64,000 nucleotides of DNA, taken from contig DASTXR010000088.1 of NCBI GenBank assembly GCA_035765415.1, forward strand, positions 86,429 to 150,428. Reading direction: 5' to 3'. Made by a program: the position numbers and the translations under genes. Under the pieces are notes generated by a model that saw only the letters and a list, made by a program, of their open reading frames with translations, searched no databases and had not been told where the DNA came from. Positions 1 through 7,599 of this stretch are shown one piece after another; position 1 is the first letter of the stretch, and each line of letters starts with the position of its first letter. The DNA comes from CADEED01 sp035765415. Its GTDB lineage: Bacteria > Pseudomonadota > Gammaproteobacteria > Steroidobacterales > Steroidobacteraceae.

Positions 1-1167
1 AAGGGCATTGCCCAGCTGGTGAAGACGGTGCCGGTGTCCGACTGGCGCGTCTACTTCAAGTTTCAGCTGCTCGACGACTACGCGCCGGCGCTGCCGGCGC
101 AGTTCGCGGATCTCGAATTCGCTTTCCACCAGAAAACACTGAACGGCGTGCCCGAGCCGCGCCCGCGCTGGCGGCGCGCCGTCGACGCCATGGACAGCAA
201 CATGGGCGAGCTCATCGGCCGCATGTTCGTCGAGTCGCACTTCGGCGCGGATGCCAAGGCCAGCATGCTCGAGCTGGTGGGCAACCTGCTCAAGGCGTTC
301 GACAGCTCGATCGACGGCCTGGAATGGATGAGCCCGGCCACGCGCGCCGAAGCGAAAAAGAAACTGTCGAAGATCACCGTGAAAATCGGCTATCCCGACA
401 AGTGGCGCGACTACAGCGCGTTGACCGTGCGCAGTGACGACCTCATCGGCAACCTGCTGCGCGGCGCCGAGTTCCAGCACAACCGGCTCGTGACGCGCAC
501 CGGTGGCGCCGTGGACAAGGGCGAGTGGCTGATGACGCCGCAGACCGTGAACGCCTATTACAACTCCACGACCAACGAGATCACGTTTCCTGCCGCCATC
601 CTGCGCTGGCCGTTCTTCGACAAGTCCGCGGATCCGGCCGTGAACTACGGCGGCATCGGCTCGGTGATCGGCCACGAGATCAGCCACGGGTTCGACGATT
701 CGGGACGCCAGTACGACGGCGACGGAAATCTGCGCGACTGGTGGACGGCGGAGGACGGCGCGAAATTCAAGCAGCGCGCCGGCGAGCTGGTGAAGCAGTA
801 CTCCGGCTACTCCGTGCTCGATGGCCGGCGTATCAACGGCGAGCTCACGCTCGGCGAGAACATCGGCGACTTGTCTGGCATGGCCGTAGCGTTCAAGGCC
901 TACAAGCTCTCGCTGGGCGGCAATCCGGCGCCCGAGATCGACGGGTTCACCGGCGACCAGCGCTTCTTTCTCGGCTGGGCCCAGGTGTGGCGGCGCAATT
1001 ACCGCAATGAAGAGCTGCTCAAGCGCCTGGTGACCGATCCGCACAGCCCGAGCGAGTTTCGTGCGAATGGTCCTGCAACCAATATCGACGCTTTCTACGA
1101 CGCCTTTGCCGTCAAACCCGGCGATCTCATGTACCGCGCGCCCGAAGAGCGTGTGAAGATCTGGTGA
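1..1167 (+). CDS. M13 family metallopeptidase (PepO/neprilysin-like), 5' end missing
   Basis: C-terminal part of a zinc endopeptidase of the M13 family; the frame is open from the first base, so the start lies outside the window. The catalytic half is intact: NAYY substrate-binding motif, the zinc helix HEISH (window residues about 226-230), and the downstream ENIGD motif carrying the third zinc ligand Glu. The chain ends in ERVKIW, as I expect for bacterial PepO-type enzymes. Members are usually near 650-700 residues, so roughly the last 55 percent is visible. They are typically exported and degrade peptides in the periplasm; the signal sequence cannot be seen here. The next gene starts 11 bases after the stop, so co-transcription is possible. 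Confidence 0.93.
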   Translation, partial: KGIAQLVKTVPVSDWRVYFKFQLLDDYAPALPAQFADLEFAFHQKTLNGVPEPRPRWRRAVDAMDSNMGELIGRMFVESHFGADAKASMLELVGNLLKAFDSSIDGLEWMSPATRAEAKKKLSKITVKIGYPDKWRDYSALTVRSDDLIGNLLRGAEFQHNRLVTRTGGAVDKGEWLMTPQTVNAYYNSTTNEITFPAAILRWPFFDKSADPAVNYGGIGSVIGHEISHGFDDSGRQYDGDGNLRDWWTAEDGAKFKQRAGELVKQYSGYSVLDGRRINGELTLGENIGDLSGMAVAFKAYKLSLGGNPAPEIDGFTGDQRFFLGWAQVWRRNYRNEELLKRLVTDPHSPSEFRANGPATNIDAFYDAFAVKPGDLMYRAPEERVKIW

Positions 1168-1178
1168 AGGGGAATCTC

Positions 1179-1835
1179 ATGCGCAAACTCATGCTAAGCC
1201 TGATCGTGGTGTTCGCGGCCGCGAATCTCACCGGTTGTGGTTACAACAAACTGCAGAACCAGGACGAGTCGGTGAAGGCCGCCTGGTCGGAAGTCGTCAA
1301 CCAATACCAGCGGCGCGCGGACCTCATTCCGAATCTCGTCGCCGCGGTAAAAGGGTTCGCCGCGCAGGAAGAACGCGTGCTGGTGGGGGTGACGGAAGCG
1401 CGCGCGAAAGCGACATCCATTCAACTCACGCCCGAGCTCATCAACGATCCGGCGGCGTTCGCCAAGTTCCAGGCGGCGCAGGGCGAGCTCACGCAGGCGT
1501 TGAAGAGCCTGCTGGTCACCGTGGAGCGTTATCCCGAGCTCAAGTCCGATGCGAACTTCCGCGACCTGCAGGTTCAGCTCGAAGGAACGGAGAACCGCAT
1601 CACCGTCGCGCGCAACCGCTACATCGATGCGGTGAAGCAATACAACGTGACGGTGCGCGAATTCCCGACGAACCTGACCGCGAAGATGTTCGACTTCGAC
1701 GTGAAGAACAATTTCACCGTGGAGAACGAAGCGGCGATCTCCACGGCACCGACGGTGTCTTTCGACACTTCGACTCCGTCGCAGTCGGCAACTCCCGTCG
1801 AATCGGCGCCCGCCACACCTCCGCCGGCGAACTGA
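1179..1835 (+). CDS. LemA family lipoprotein
   Basis: LemA proteins are membrane-attached, coiled-coil helical proteins of uncertain role, often encoded beside TPM-domain proteins. The 218-residue product has a hydrophobic N-terminus with a lipobox (LTGC), then the family core: GYNKLQNQDESVKAAWSEV, ADLIPNLVAAVKG, long helices, and NRYIDAVKQYNVTVREFP. The tail is Ser/Thr/Pro-rich. I chose ATG 1179 because AAGGGGA lies just upstream and the signal peptide begins there; a GTG at 1164 in frame overlaps the M13 stop and is less likely. The TPM-domain gene follows after 8 bases, making a LemA-TPM operon. Confidence 0.93.
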   Translation: MRKLMLSLIVVFAAANLTGCGYNKLQNQDESVKAAWSEVVNQYQRRADLIPNLVAAVKGFAAQEERVLVGVTEARAKATSIQLTPELINDPAAFAKFQAAQGELTQALKSLLVTVERYPELKSDANFRDLQVQLEGTENRITVARNRYIDAVKQYNVTVREFPTNLTAKMFDFDVKNNFTVENEAAISTAPTVSFDTSTPSQSATPVESAPATPPPAN

Positions 1836-1843
1836 CCGGCAGA

Positions 1844-2710
1844 ATGAAAGCCGCGCTGTTCACGCTGGCGCTGCTGCTCGCCGGCCACGCGCCGGCGGCG
1901 CGCGCGCAGGTGTCGCTCCCGGCGCTCGAGGCGCGCGTCACCGACCTCACCGGTACGCTCACCGCGTCGCAGCAGTCGGCGCTCGAAGAAAAGCTCGCGG
2001 CGTTCGAAGCGCGCAAGGGCGCGCAGATCGCCGTGCTCATCCTTCCGACGACGCAGCCCGAGGACATCGCGCAATTCGGCGTGCGCCTGCTCGAAACCTG
2101 GAAGCTGGGACGCAAGGGAGTCGATGACGGTGCGGCGCTCATCGTCGCCAAGGACGATCGCGCGGTACGCATCGAGGTGCAATACGGGCTGGAAGGTGTG
2201 CTCACCGACGTGACGTCGAGCCGCATCATCAACGAGACCATCGTGCCGCTGTTCAAGCAGGGCGATTTCGCGGGCGGCATCAACGCCGGCGTCGACCAGA
2301 TGCTGCGCGTGGTCGACGGCGAGCCACTGCCCGCGCCGGACCAGAGCTGGAAATCGAAAGGCTCGGGCGAGCGGCTTCCGCAGTTGCTGATCGGCGCGCT
2401 CGTCATGGCTACGTTCCTGCGCGGCGTCATCGGCCGCGGGCCTGCGGCGCTGGTCGCGGGAGCCGGAGGGGCCGCGGTGGCCTGGTGGCTGAAGCTCGGT
2501 TTGCCTGTCGTGCTGCTGAGCGGCGTCGGGCTCTTCCTCGTCGTGCTGCTGGTCGGCCTCGGTGGCGGATTGGGAGGAGGCCGTGGTGGCCGCGTGTTCC
2601 GCGATTCCACGCGCGGCGGCGGATTCGGCGGCGGCGGGTTCGGCGGCGGCGGCGGGTGGAGTGGCGGCGGCGGACTGGGCGGAGGCGGCGGTGCGTCCGG
2701 CCGCTGGTAG
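1844..2710 (+). CDS. TPM-domain membrane protein (YgcG-like, formerly DUF477)
   Basis: 288 residues: a cleavable signal peptide ending near ARAQ, a TPM domain (about residues 25-155, with LEARVTDLTGTLTASQQ and the GRKGVDDGAALIVA segment), one or two hydrophobic segments at about 185-240, and a tail that is almost pure Gly with Phe, Ser and Trp. This matches the YgcG architecture of a periplasmic TPM domain anchored by a C-terminal segment with a glycine-rich tail. Some TPM domains are reported as phosphatases or photosystem repair factors; the bacterial LemA-linked ones have no settled activity. It sits between lemA and a second TPM gene (7-base gap), so the three probably act together at the envelope. 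Confidence 0.9.
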   Translation: MKAALFTLALLLAGHAPAARAQVSLPALEARVTDLTGTLTASQQSALEEKLAAFEARKGAQIAVLILPTTQPEDIAQFGVRLLETWKLGRKGVDDGAALIVAKDDRAVRIEVQYGLEGVLTDVTSSRIINETIVPLFKQGDFAGGINAGVDQMLRVVDGEPLPAPDQSWKSKGSGERLPQLLIGALVMATFLRGVIGRGPAALVAGAGGAAVAWWLKLGLPVVLLSGVGLFLVVLLVGLGGGLGGGRGGRVFRDSTRGGGFGGGGFGGGGGWSGGGGLGGGGGASGRW

Positions 2711-2717
2711 TTAGACG

Positions 2718-3212
2718 ATGGACGTCCTGCGCACGCTCCGCCACCTGTGTGCCACGCGCGTGGGCACGCGCCGGCGCTTTTCCGACGCGGTGGACGCCAG
2801 CATCGCCGCGGCGATCACGGCCGCGGAATCGCGCACGTCCGCCGAGATCCGTTTCGCGATCGAAACCGCGCTCGACATCCCCGAGCTCTGGGCCGGGGTC
2901 TCGCCGCGCGAACGCGCGCTGCAGGTTTTTTCGGACCTGCGCGTCTGGGACACAGAACTTCGCAACGGCGTACTCATCTATGTATTGGCGGCCGACCGGG
3001 ACGTGGAGATCGTCGTGGACCGCGCCGCCCTCAGGATTTCCCCGGTCGAGTGGGAAGCCGCGTGCAAGCTGATCGAAGGCCATTTTCGTGCCGGCCGCTT
3101 CAAGGAAGGGGCCGTTGCAGGCGTCGAGGCCGTGGGCGAATTGTTAGCGCGGGAGTTTCCGGCGCGAGGTGGTGACCGTGACGAGCTTCCGAACCAGCCA
3201 AGCCTTCTGTAG
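2718..3212 (+). CDS. TPM-domain protein, second copy in the lemA operon
   Basis: A 164-residue protein of the short TPM type, with AAITAAESRTSAEIRFAIE near the N-terminus and a region ending NGVLIYVLAADRDVEIVVD that matches the central strands of the fold. There is no obvious signal peptide and no glycine-rich tail, unlike the preceding gene, so it may stay in the cytoplasm. LemA, long TPM protein and short TPM protein in tandem is a common proteobacterial trio. ATG 2718 is 7 bases after the previous stop. Function beyond the fold is unknown. Confidence 0.85.
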   Translation: MDVLRTLRHLCATRVGTRRRFSDAVDASIAAAITAAESRTSAEIRFAIETALDIPELWAGVSPRERALQVFSDLRVWDTELRNGVLIYVLAADRDVEIVVDRAALRISPVEWEAACKLIEGHFRAGRFKEGAVAGVEAVGELLAREFPARGGDRDELPNQPSLL

Positions 3213-3259
3213 CAGAATGCCGACAGCACGAAACTTTCCCGCGGTGTCATAATTTGCCA

Positions 3260-4474
3260 ATGAAAACTCATGCCGCACTGCGGTCGGTCGTCGTCTTCGG
3301 GCTTGCCCTGGCGGTGCTTTCGGGCTGCTCATTGTTCGGCGACGGTCCGAAGTGGGGTGCCAAGCGCGACGCTGAAAAAGTCGCGGTGGTGCCCGTGCTT
3401 CCCGAGCCCGTGCCCACGCATCGGTTCGATATCGACGACACCGTCGACATCGTCGGCGTCGTGCAGAAGACCAAGGCTTCCAAGGAAGACACGCTCACCG
3501 ACATCGCGCGTCGTTTCAACATCGGGTACGAAGAGATCGTGCGCGCCAATCCGGGCGTCGATCCCTGGTTGCCTGGTGAACGCGAGATCGTCATCCCCTC
3601 GCAGTTCATTCTTCCCAACGCGCCGCGCCAGGGCATCGTCATCAACGCCGCGGCCATGCGGCTCTTCTATTACCCGAAGGTGAAGAAGGGCGAGCAGCAG
3701 GTGGTGCACACCTATCCCATCGGCATCGGCAAGGTCGGCTGGAAAACTCCCGAAGGCGCCACGACCATCGTTCGCCGCACCAAGGACCCGGTCTGGCGGC
3801 CGACGGCTTCGATCCTCGCCGAGCACAAGAAGAACGACGATCCGCTTCCGGCCGTCGTGCCCGCGGGGCCGGACAATCCGCTTGGCCGCTTCGCGTTTTA
3901 TCTCGGCTGGCCCACGTACATGATCCATGGCACCAACAAGCCCGCGGGCGTGGGCCTGCGATCCAGCCACGGCTGCATTCGTCTCTACCCCGAAGACATC
4001 GCGCAGCTGTACGAGCTCGCGCCCATCGGCACCAGCGTGCGCGTGGTGAATCAGCCGTTCGTGTTCGGCTGGCATGCCGGCGCGTTGCACATCCAGGCTT
4101 TCGACATCCTCGAAGACGATCCGCGCGACTGGAAGAAGGCGCAGGCCAAGCTGCTGAACAAGGCGCTGGCGGAACGCATCCAGCAGGAGCTCAAGGCCCG
4201 GAAAGAAAAAATCGACTGGGAAGCGGTCTCGCGCCTGTCGCACGAGCCGCGCGGAATCCCGGTGTCGATCTCCGGCGGTCCCGACCAGCTCGACGCCATC
4301 GTCGCCACCGCGACCGTGGTGCAGAACAAGGTTGCGCCGGGCGCCACCTGGGACGGCATCTCCGACCTTCCGGTGGATGAGGAAACCTTCCAGGAGCTCG
4401 TCTCCGACCGCGAATCGTCAGTGGAGTCCGCGGCCGCCGCCGCCGCGCCTGCGCCGAAACCCGTCGCCAATTAA
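3260..4474 (+). CDS. LysM-containing L,D-transpeptidase (YkuD family), lipoprotein
   Basis: Periplasmic enzyme that forms 3-3 peptidoglycan cross-links or attaches lipoproteins to peptidoglycan. The 404-residue product has a signal peptide with lipobox LSGC, a LysM-like segment (about residues 68-115, DIARRFNIGYEEIVRANPG), then the YkuD domain with the catalytic signature HGTNKPAG...SSHGCIRL; catalytic Cys is residue 239. The C-terminal 100 residues resemble those of ErfK/YbiS-type enzymes, and the end is Ala/Pro-rich. ATG 3260 is used because the signal peptide begins there; an in-frame TTG two codons earlier is the alternative. No clear Shine-Dalgarno is present, and CATAAT lies only 7 bases upstream, so the mRNA may be nearly leaderless. 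Confidence 0.94.
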   Translation: MKTHAALRSVVVFGLALAVLSGCSLFGDGPKWGAKRDAEKVAVVPVLPEPVPTHRFDIDDTVDIVGVVQKTKASKEDTLTDIARRFNIGYEEIVRANPGVDPWLPGEREIVIPSQFILPNAPRQGIVINAAAMRLFYYPKVKKGEQQVVHTYPIGIGKVGWKTPEGATTIVRRTKDPVWRPTASILAEHKKNDDPLPAVVPAGPDNPLGRFAFYLGWPTYMIHGTNKPAGVGLRSSHGCIRLYPEDIAQLYELAPIGTSVRVVNQPFVFGWHAGALHIQAFDILEDDPRDWKKAQAKLLNKALAERIQQELKARKEKIDWEAVSRLSHEPRGIPVSISGGPDQLDAIVATATVVQNKVAPGATWDGISDLPVDEETFQELVSDRESSVESAAAAAAPAPKPVAN

Positions 4475-4508
4475 TGGGGACATTCCTGATTTGCTAGCAA
4501 AAGGGGAC
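4475..4508 (+). repeat. Divergent copy of the dispersed GGGG/AGCAAAAGGGG repeat
   Basis: Directly after the L,D-transpeptidase stop: TGGGGACATTCCTGATTTGC followed by TAGCAAAAGGGGAC. The second half matches the tail of the repeats near 15.9 and 26.5 kb, while the GGGGGCAGCCCCC palindrome is replaced by GGGGACATTCC. The remaining 105 bases up to the rhomboid start show no gene. Confidence 0.55.
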
Positions 4509-4613
4509 GCGCCTCAAGATACCGGCGTGCGCGCCGTCCGCGCGCAGGCATGGTCTAACTACCATCCCGTGGCCGCCGCCACGTCCGACACCATCGTTCC
4601 CAAGCGCTGAACG

Positions 4614-5327
4614 ATGGTCATCCCGCTGCACGACGACAATCCGACCACCACCACGCCCTACGTCACCGTCGGCATCATCGTCACCTGCGTGCTGGTGTAC
4701 GTGTGGCAACACCTGCTGCTGCCGGACGTCGGCGGACAACAGGCGCTGTACGCGTTCGGGCTGGTTCCCGCGGTGCTCACCGGCCGCGAGCTCCTGCCGG
4801 CGGAGATCGCGGTGATCCCGCCCTGGGGCTCGGTGCTCACTTCCATGTTCATGCATGGCGGCTTCTGGCACCTCGCCGGCAACATGCTCTACCTGTGGAT
4901 CTTCGGGAACAATCTCGAAGACGCCATGGGTCACCTCCGCTACTTCCTGTTTTACGTCCTCTGCGGTACCGCGGCGGTGTTCGCCCAGGTACTGCCAAAT
5001 CCCGGATCGATCGTGCCGATGGTCGGCGCGAGCGGCGCCATCTCCGGCGTGCTCGGCGGTTACCTGCTGCTGTTTCCACGCGCGCGCGTGTTGTTAGGGT
5101 TGCCGATCGGCTTCCTCATCGTTCAGCTCGGACGATTCCCGGCAATCTGGGTGCTGGCGGCATGGTTCGGCCTGCAACTGATCCTGGGAACGCTCGCAGC
5201 GATGCAACCTCCCGGCGAATCCCAGGGAGGCATCGCTTTCGGTGCACACATCGGCGGCTTCATCGCCGGACTCGCGTTCGTCGCAATTTTCAAACGACGC
5301 CACGTTCCGTTGTGGCGGCGTTACTGA
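4614..5327 (+). CDS. Rhomboid family intramembrane serine protease
   Basis: Cleaves membrane-spanning substrates inside the bilayer. The 237-residue protein has six predicted membrane segments, the HxxGNM-type motif MHGGFWHLAGNMLYLWIFG in the second, the catalytic GASGAISG (Ser140) and the partner His212 in GAHIGGFIAG. All catalytic elements are present, so it should be active. It resembles the short bacterial rhomboids with no extra domain. It is separated by 66 bases from the sheath-like gene downstream, and no conserved partner is evident. Confidence 0.94.
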   Translation: MVIPLHDDNPTTTTPYVTVGIIVTCVLVYVWQHLLLPDVGGQQALYAFGLVPAVLTGRELLPAEIAVIPPWGSVLTSMFMHGGFWHLAGNMLYLWIFGNNLEDAMGHLRYFLFYVLCGTAAVFAQVLPNPGSIVPMVGASGAISGVLGGYLLLFPRARVLLGLPIGFLIVQLGRFPAIWVLAAWFGLQLILGTLAAMQPPGESQGGIAFGAHIGGFIAGLAFVAIFKRRHVPLWRRY

Positions 5328-5393
5328 GACGCTGCTACATTCCGCGCACGTTGCGGGGCTCGAAATTGTCGGGCTCGTGTTTTGGGGAGTTGA

Positions 5394-7091
5394 TTGGCCG
5401 AGCCGTTTGACTCGCAAGTCCAAACAGCCGAACAACCCGGCTCTATACGTGTCATCGCGCGCGCCGCGACCAACATCGCGGCCTTCGTCGGCCGCGCGCT
5501 GAAGGGTCCGGTCAACGAACCCGTTCCGGTTCGCAGCTTTGCCGACTACACGCGCGTCTTCGGCGGCCTCTGGCAGCCTTCCACGCTGAGTTACGCGGTC
5601 GAGCAGTTCTTCGAGAACGGCGGCCGCTGCGCCATCATCGTGCGCGTCGTCAACGGCGCCCGCCCGCCAACCCTGTCGCTGCCCTGTTCGTCGGGCAAGC
5701 TCATCCTGCGCGGCGTCGGCGCCGGCTCGCGCGAATTCCTGCGCGCCTCCGTCGACTACGACGGCATCGACGCTAAGGAACTCGACCGCTTCAATCTCGT
5801 CGTCCAGCGAGTGCGCACGGCCGGGTCCGAGCAGATCGAAGACCAGGAAATCTTCCGTCGCCTGACGGTCACGCCGGGCGCCGATCGTTTCGTCGCCGAT
5901 GTGCTGCTCGAGTCGCGCCTGGTGCGAGTGCAGGGCGGTGTTCCCGGCGCGCGGCCCACGCGCACGCCGGCTTCCGCGGCCGGCGCTTCCATCGGCTATA
6001 CGCCATCCAATCCCGATGGTGACGACGGCGGGCCGATCACCGATTACGACATCATCGGCTCCGCGCAGGCCGGTACCGGACTCTTCGCGCTGCACGCGGC
6101 GCCGGACATCAACCTGCTGTGTATTCCGCCGCTGACGCGCGAAACCGACGTGGGCCTTTCCACGCTGCTGGTGGCCGGGCGTTTCTGCCGCGAACGGCGC
6201 GCGATCTTGCTCGTGGATCCGCCATCCTCGTGGGCGTCGAGCGCCGCGGCGCTCGACGGCATGCGCCACTGGCCGTTCCGCAGCGAAGACGCGGCCATGT
6301 TCTTCCCGCGCGTGGTGGCCTTCGATCGCCTGCGCGGCCGCTTCGAGCTGTTCGCCCCCTGCGGCGTGGCCGCGGGCATCATCGCGCGCTGTGACGAGAG
6401 CGCACCGGTGTGGTCAGCAGCCGAAGGCGACGCGCCCATCCTGCGCCATGGCATGCGCCCGGCGTGGAACGTCAACAATTCCGATCGAGCGCGCCTCACG
6501 AATGCGGGCATCAACCTGCTGCAGGCGGTGCGCGTCCCGCCGAAGTTCGCGACCACGCCGCGCACGCTCGCCAGCGGCTCCGCCGCGGTCAGCGACTGGC
6601 GTTACCTGTCCGCACGCCGCCTCGCGTTGTTCGTGCTGACGTCCATCGAGCGCGGCACGCGCTGGATGCTGTTCGAACGCAACGCCCCGGCCACCTGGAA
6701 TCTCGCGCGCGCGCAGGTCGAAGCCTTTCTCGATTCGCTGTATGCCGAAGGCGCATTCGTGGGCCGCAGCGGCGAGCTCAGCTACTTCGTGGTGTGTGAT
6801 GAGCGCGTCAACACGCTCGAGACCATGCGCGCCGGCAAGATCAACCTGGCGTTCGGCTTCGCGGCCACCAAGGCGGGCGAATATCACGCCTTCATCGTCA
6901 CGCACCAGCCGAGCGGCTCGCGCGGCAAGGTGATCAGCGTGAACCGCTTCGCGACGTATTCGCCGAGCGTGGACCTGGAGATCGAGTCGAGCATCCTTCG
7001 CGGCCTGGCGCCGCTCACGCCGGTCGTTCCGCCGGAACCGGCGGCGGTGGCCGTCGACGCACCACCGCTCGTGTCCTGCGTCGAAGCGTAA
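5394..7091 (+). CDS. Contractile tail-sheath-like protein, solitary
   Basis: 565 residues resembling the sheath subunit of contractile phage tails and phage-like injection systems. The N-terminal part carries the typical run ATNIAAFVGRALKGPVNEP, SFADYTRVFGG and SYAVEQFFENGGRCAIIVRV. The C-terminal part has the conserved domain with TSIERGTRWMLFERN, AFLDSLYAEGAF and YFVVCDERVNT, and the chain ends in a Pro/Ala-rich tail. The start is a TTG: a TGA is immediately upstream in frame, GGGGAG lies 4 bases before, and no other start follows for over 200 bases. No tube, baseplate, spike, AAA ATPase or lysis gene is nearby. It may be a stray structural gene, part of a split locus, or a repurposed sheath; only the fold assignment is firm. 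Confidence 0.85.
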   Translation: MAEPFDSQVQTAEQPGSIRVIARAATNIAAFVGRALKGPVNEPVPVRSFADYTRVFGGLWQPSTLSYAVEQFFENGGRCAIIVRVVNGARPPTLSLPCSSGKLILRGVGAGSREFLRASVDYDGIDAKELDRFNLVVQRVRTAGSEQIEDQEIFRRLTVTPGADRFVADVLLESRLVRVQGGVPGARPTRTPASAAGASIGYTPSNPDGDDGGPITDYDIIGSAQAGTGLFALHAAPDINLLCIPPLTRETDVGLSTLLVAGRFCRERRAILLVDPPSSWASSAAALDGMRHWPFRSEDAAMFFPRVVAFDRLRGRFELFAPCGVAAGIIARCDESAPVWSAAEGDAPILRHGMRPAWNVNNSDRARLTNAGINLLQAVRVPPKFATTPRTLASGSAAVSDWRYLSARRLALFVLTSIERGTRWMLFERNAPATWNLARAQVEAFLDSLYAEGAFVGRSGELSYFVVCDERVNTLETMRAGKINLAFGFAATKAGEYHAFIVTHQPSGSRGKVISVNRFATYSPSVDLEIESSILRGLAPLTPVVPPEPAAVAVDAPPLVSCVEA

Positions 7092-7097
7092 CGCCGG

Positions 7098-7517
7098 CTA
7101 TTTCCTCAAGGCTTTCTCGAGCTCCACCTGCGTCACCGGCTTGGTGATGAAGCGCTCGACGCCCGACGCCCGGGCCTCCTCGCGCGTCGGCAGCTCCGTG
7201 CGATCCGTGAGCCCGATCAGCCGAATGCTCTTCTCGCGGGAATTCTTCTGCAGCAGCGCCGCGAGGTTTCCCTCGAGGCCATCGGGCGTCGGGATTCCGA
7301 GGAACGCGATGGTGGGCTGGAACGTGGCGGCGACCGCCAGCGCGCGCGCGGTGCTGCGCACGGTGCGGATTTCGTCACATCCGCTGTCGGTCAGCATCTG
7401 CGCGAGGGACTTCCCCGCCTCACGGTCGTCGTCGACGATGAGGATGTGCGTGCTGTTGCGGACGGGAAGGTCGGTGCGGGAGGCGGACGGCTCGGGGGAC
7501 TTGGACGCTGCGGTCAT
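7098..7517 (-). CDS. Response-regulator receiver-domain protein lacking the phosphoacceptor Asp
   Basis: 139 residues: about 22 variable residues, then one CheY-like receiver domain and no output domain. The acidic patch (Asp29-31 in ILIVDDD), the Thr104 switch (LIGLTDRT) and Lys126 (FITKPV) are present. The strand that should read LLD reads AFLGIP, putting Gly74 (codon GGA) at the phosphorylation site. Phosphorylation in the usual way should therefore be impossible, and the domain probably works through constitutive contacts or another ligand. It converges on the sheath-like gene with only 6 bases between the stops. No histidine kinase is adjacent. Confidence 0.9.
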   Translation of the reverse strand: MTAASKSPEPSASRTDLPVRNSTHILIVDDDREAGKSLAQMLTDSGCDEIRTVRSTARALAVAATFQPTIAFLGIPTPDGLEGNLAALLQKNSREKSIRLIGLTDRTELPTREEARASGVERFITKPVTQVELEKALRK

Positions 7518-7599
7518 CAGGCTGTAACTCCAGGGAGGCGCCGGATGCGCGGGTCAGCAGGATGGCAGGTCCGCCGTTTCCTGCTCGTATATTCGCAAT

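Noticed and set aside
1164..1178. GTG start for the LemA gene inside the M13 stop
   Set aside because: The SD AAGGGGA and the signal peptide both point to ATG 1179.
5094..6269. 391-codon minus-strand open frame opposite the rhomboid and sheath genes
   Set aside because: Spans two unrelated plus-strand genes and carries no motif.
5394..7091. Prophage or eCIS island around the sheath gene
   Set aside because: No other phage, integrase or injection-system gene lies in the flanking sequence; the neighbours are ordinary chromosomal genes.
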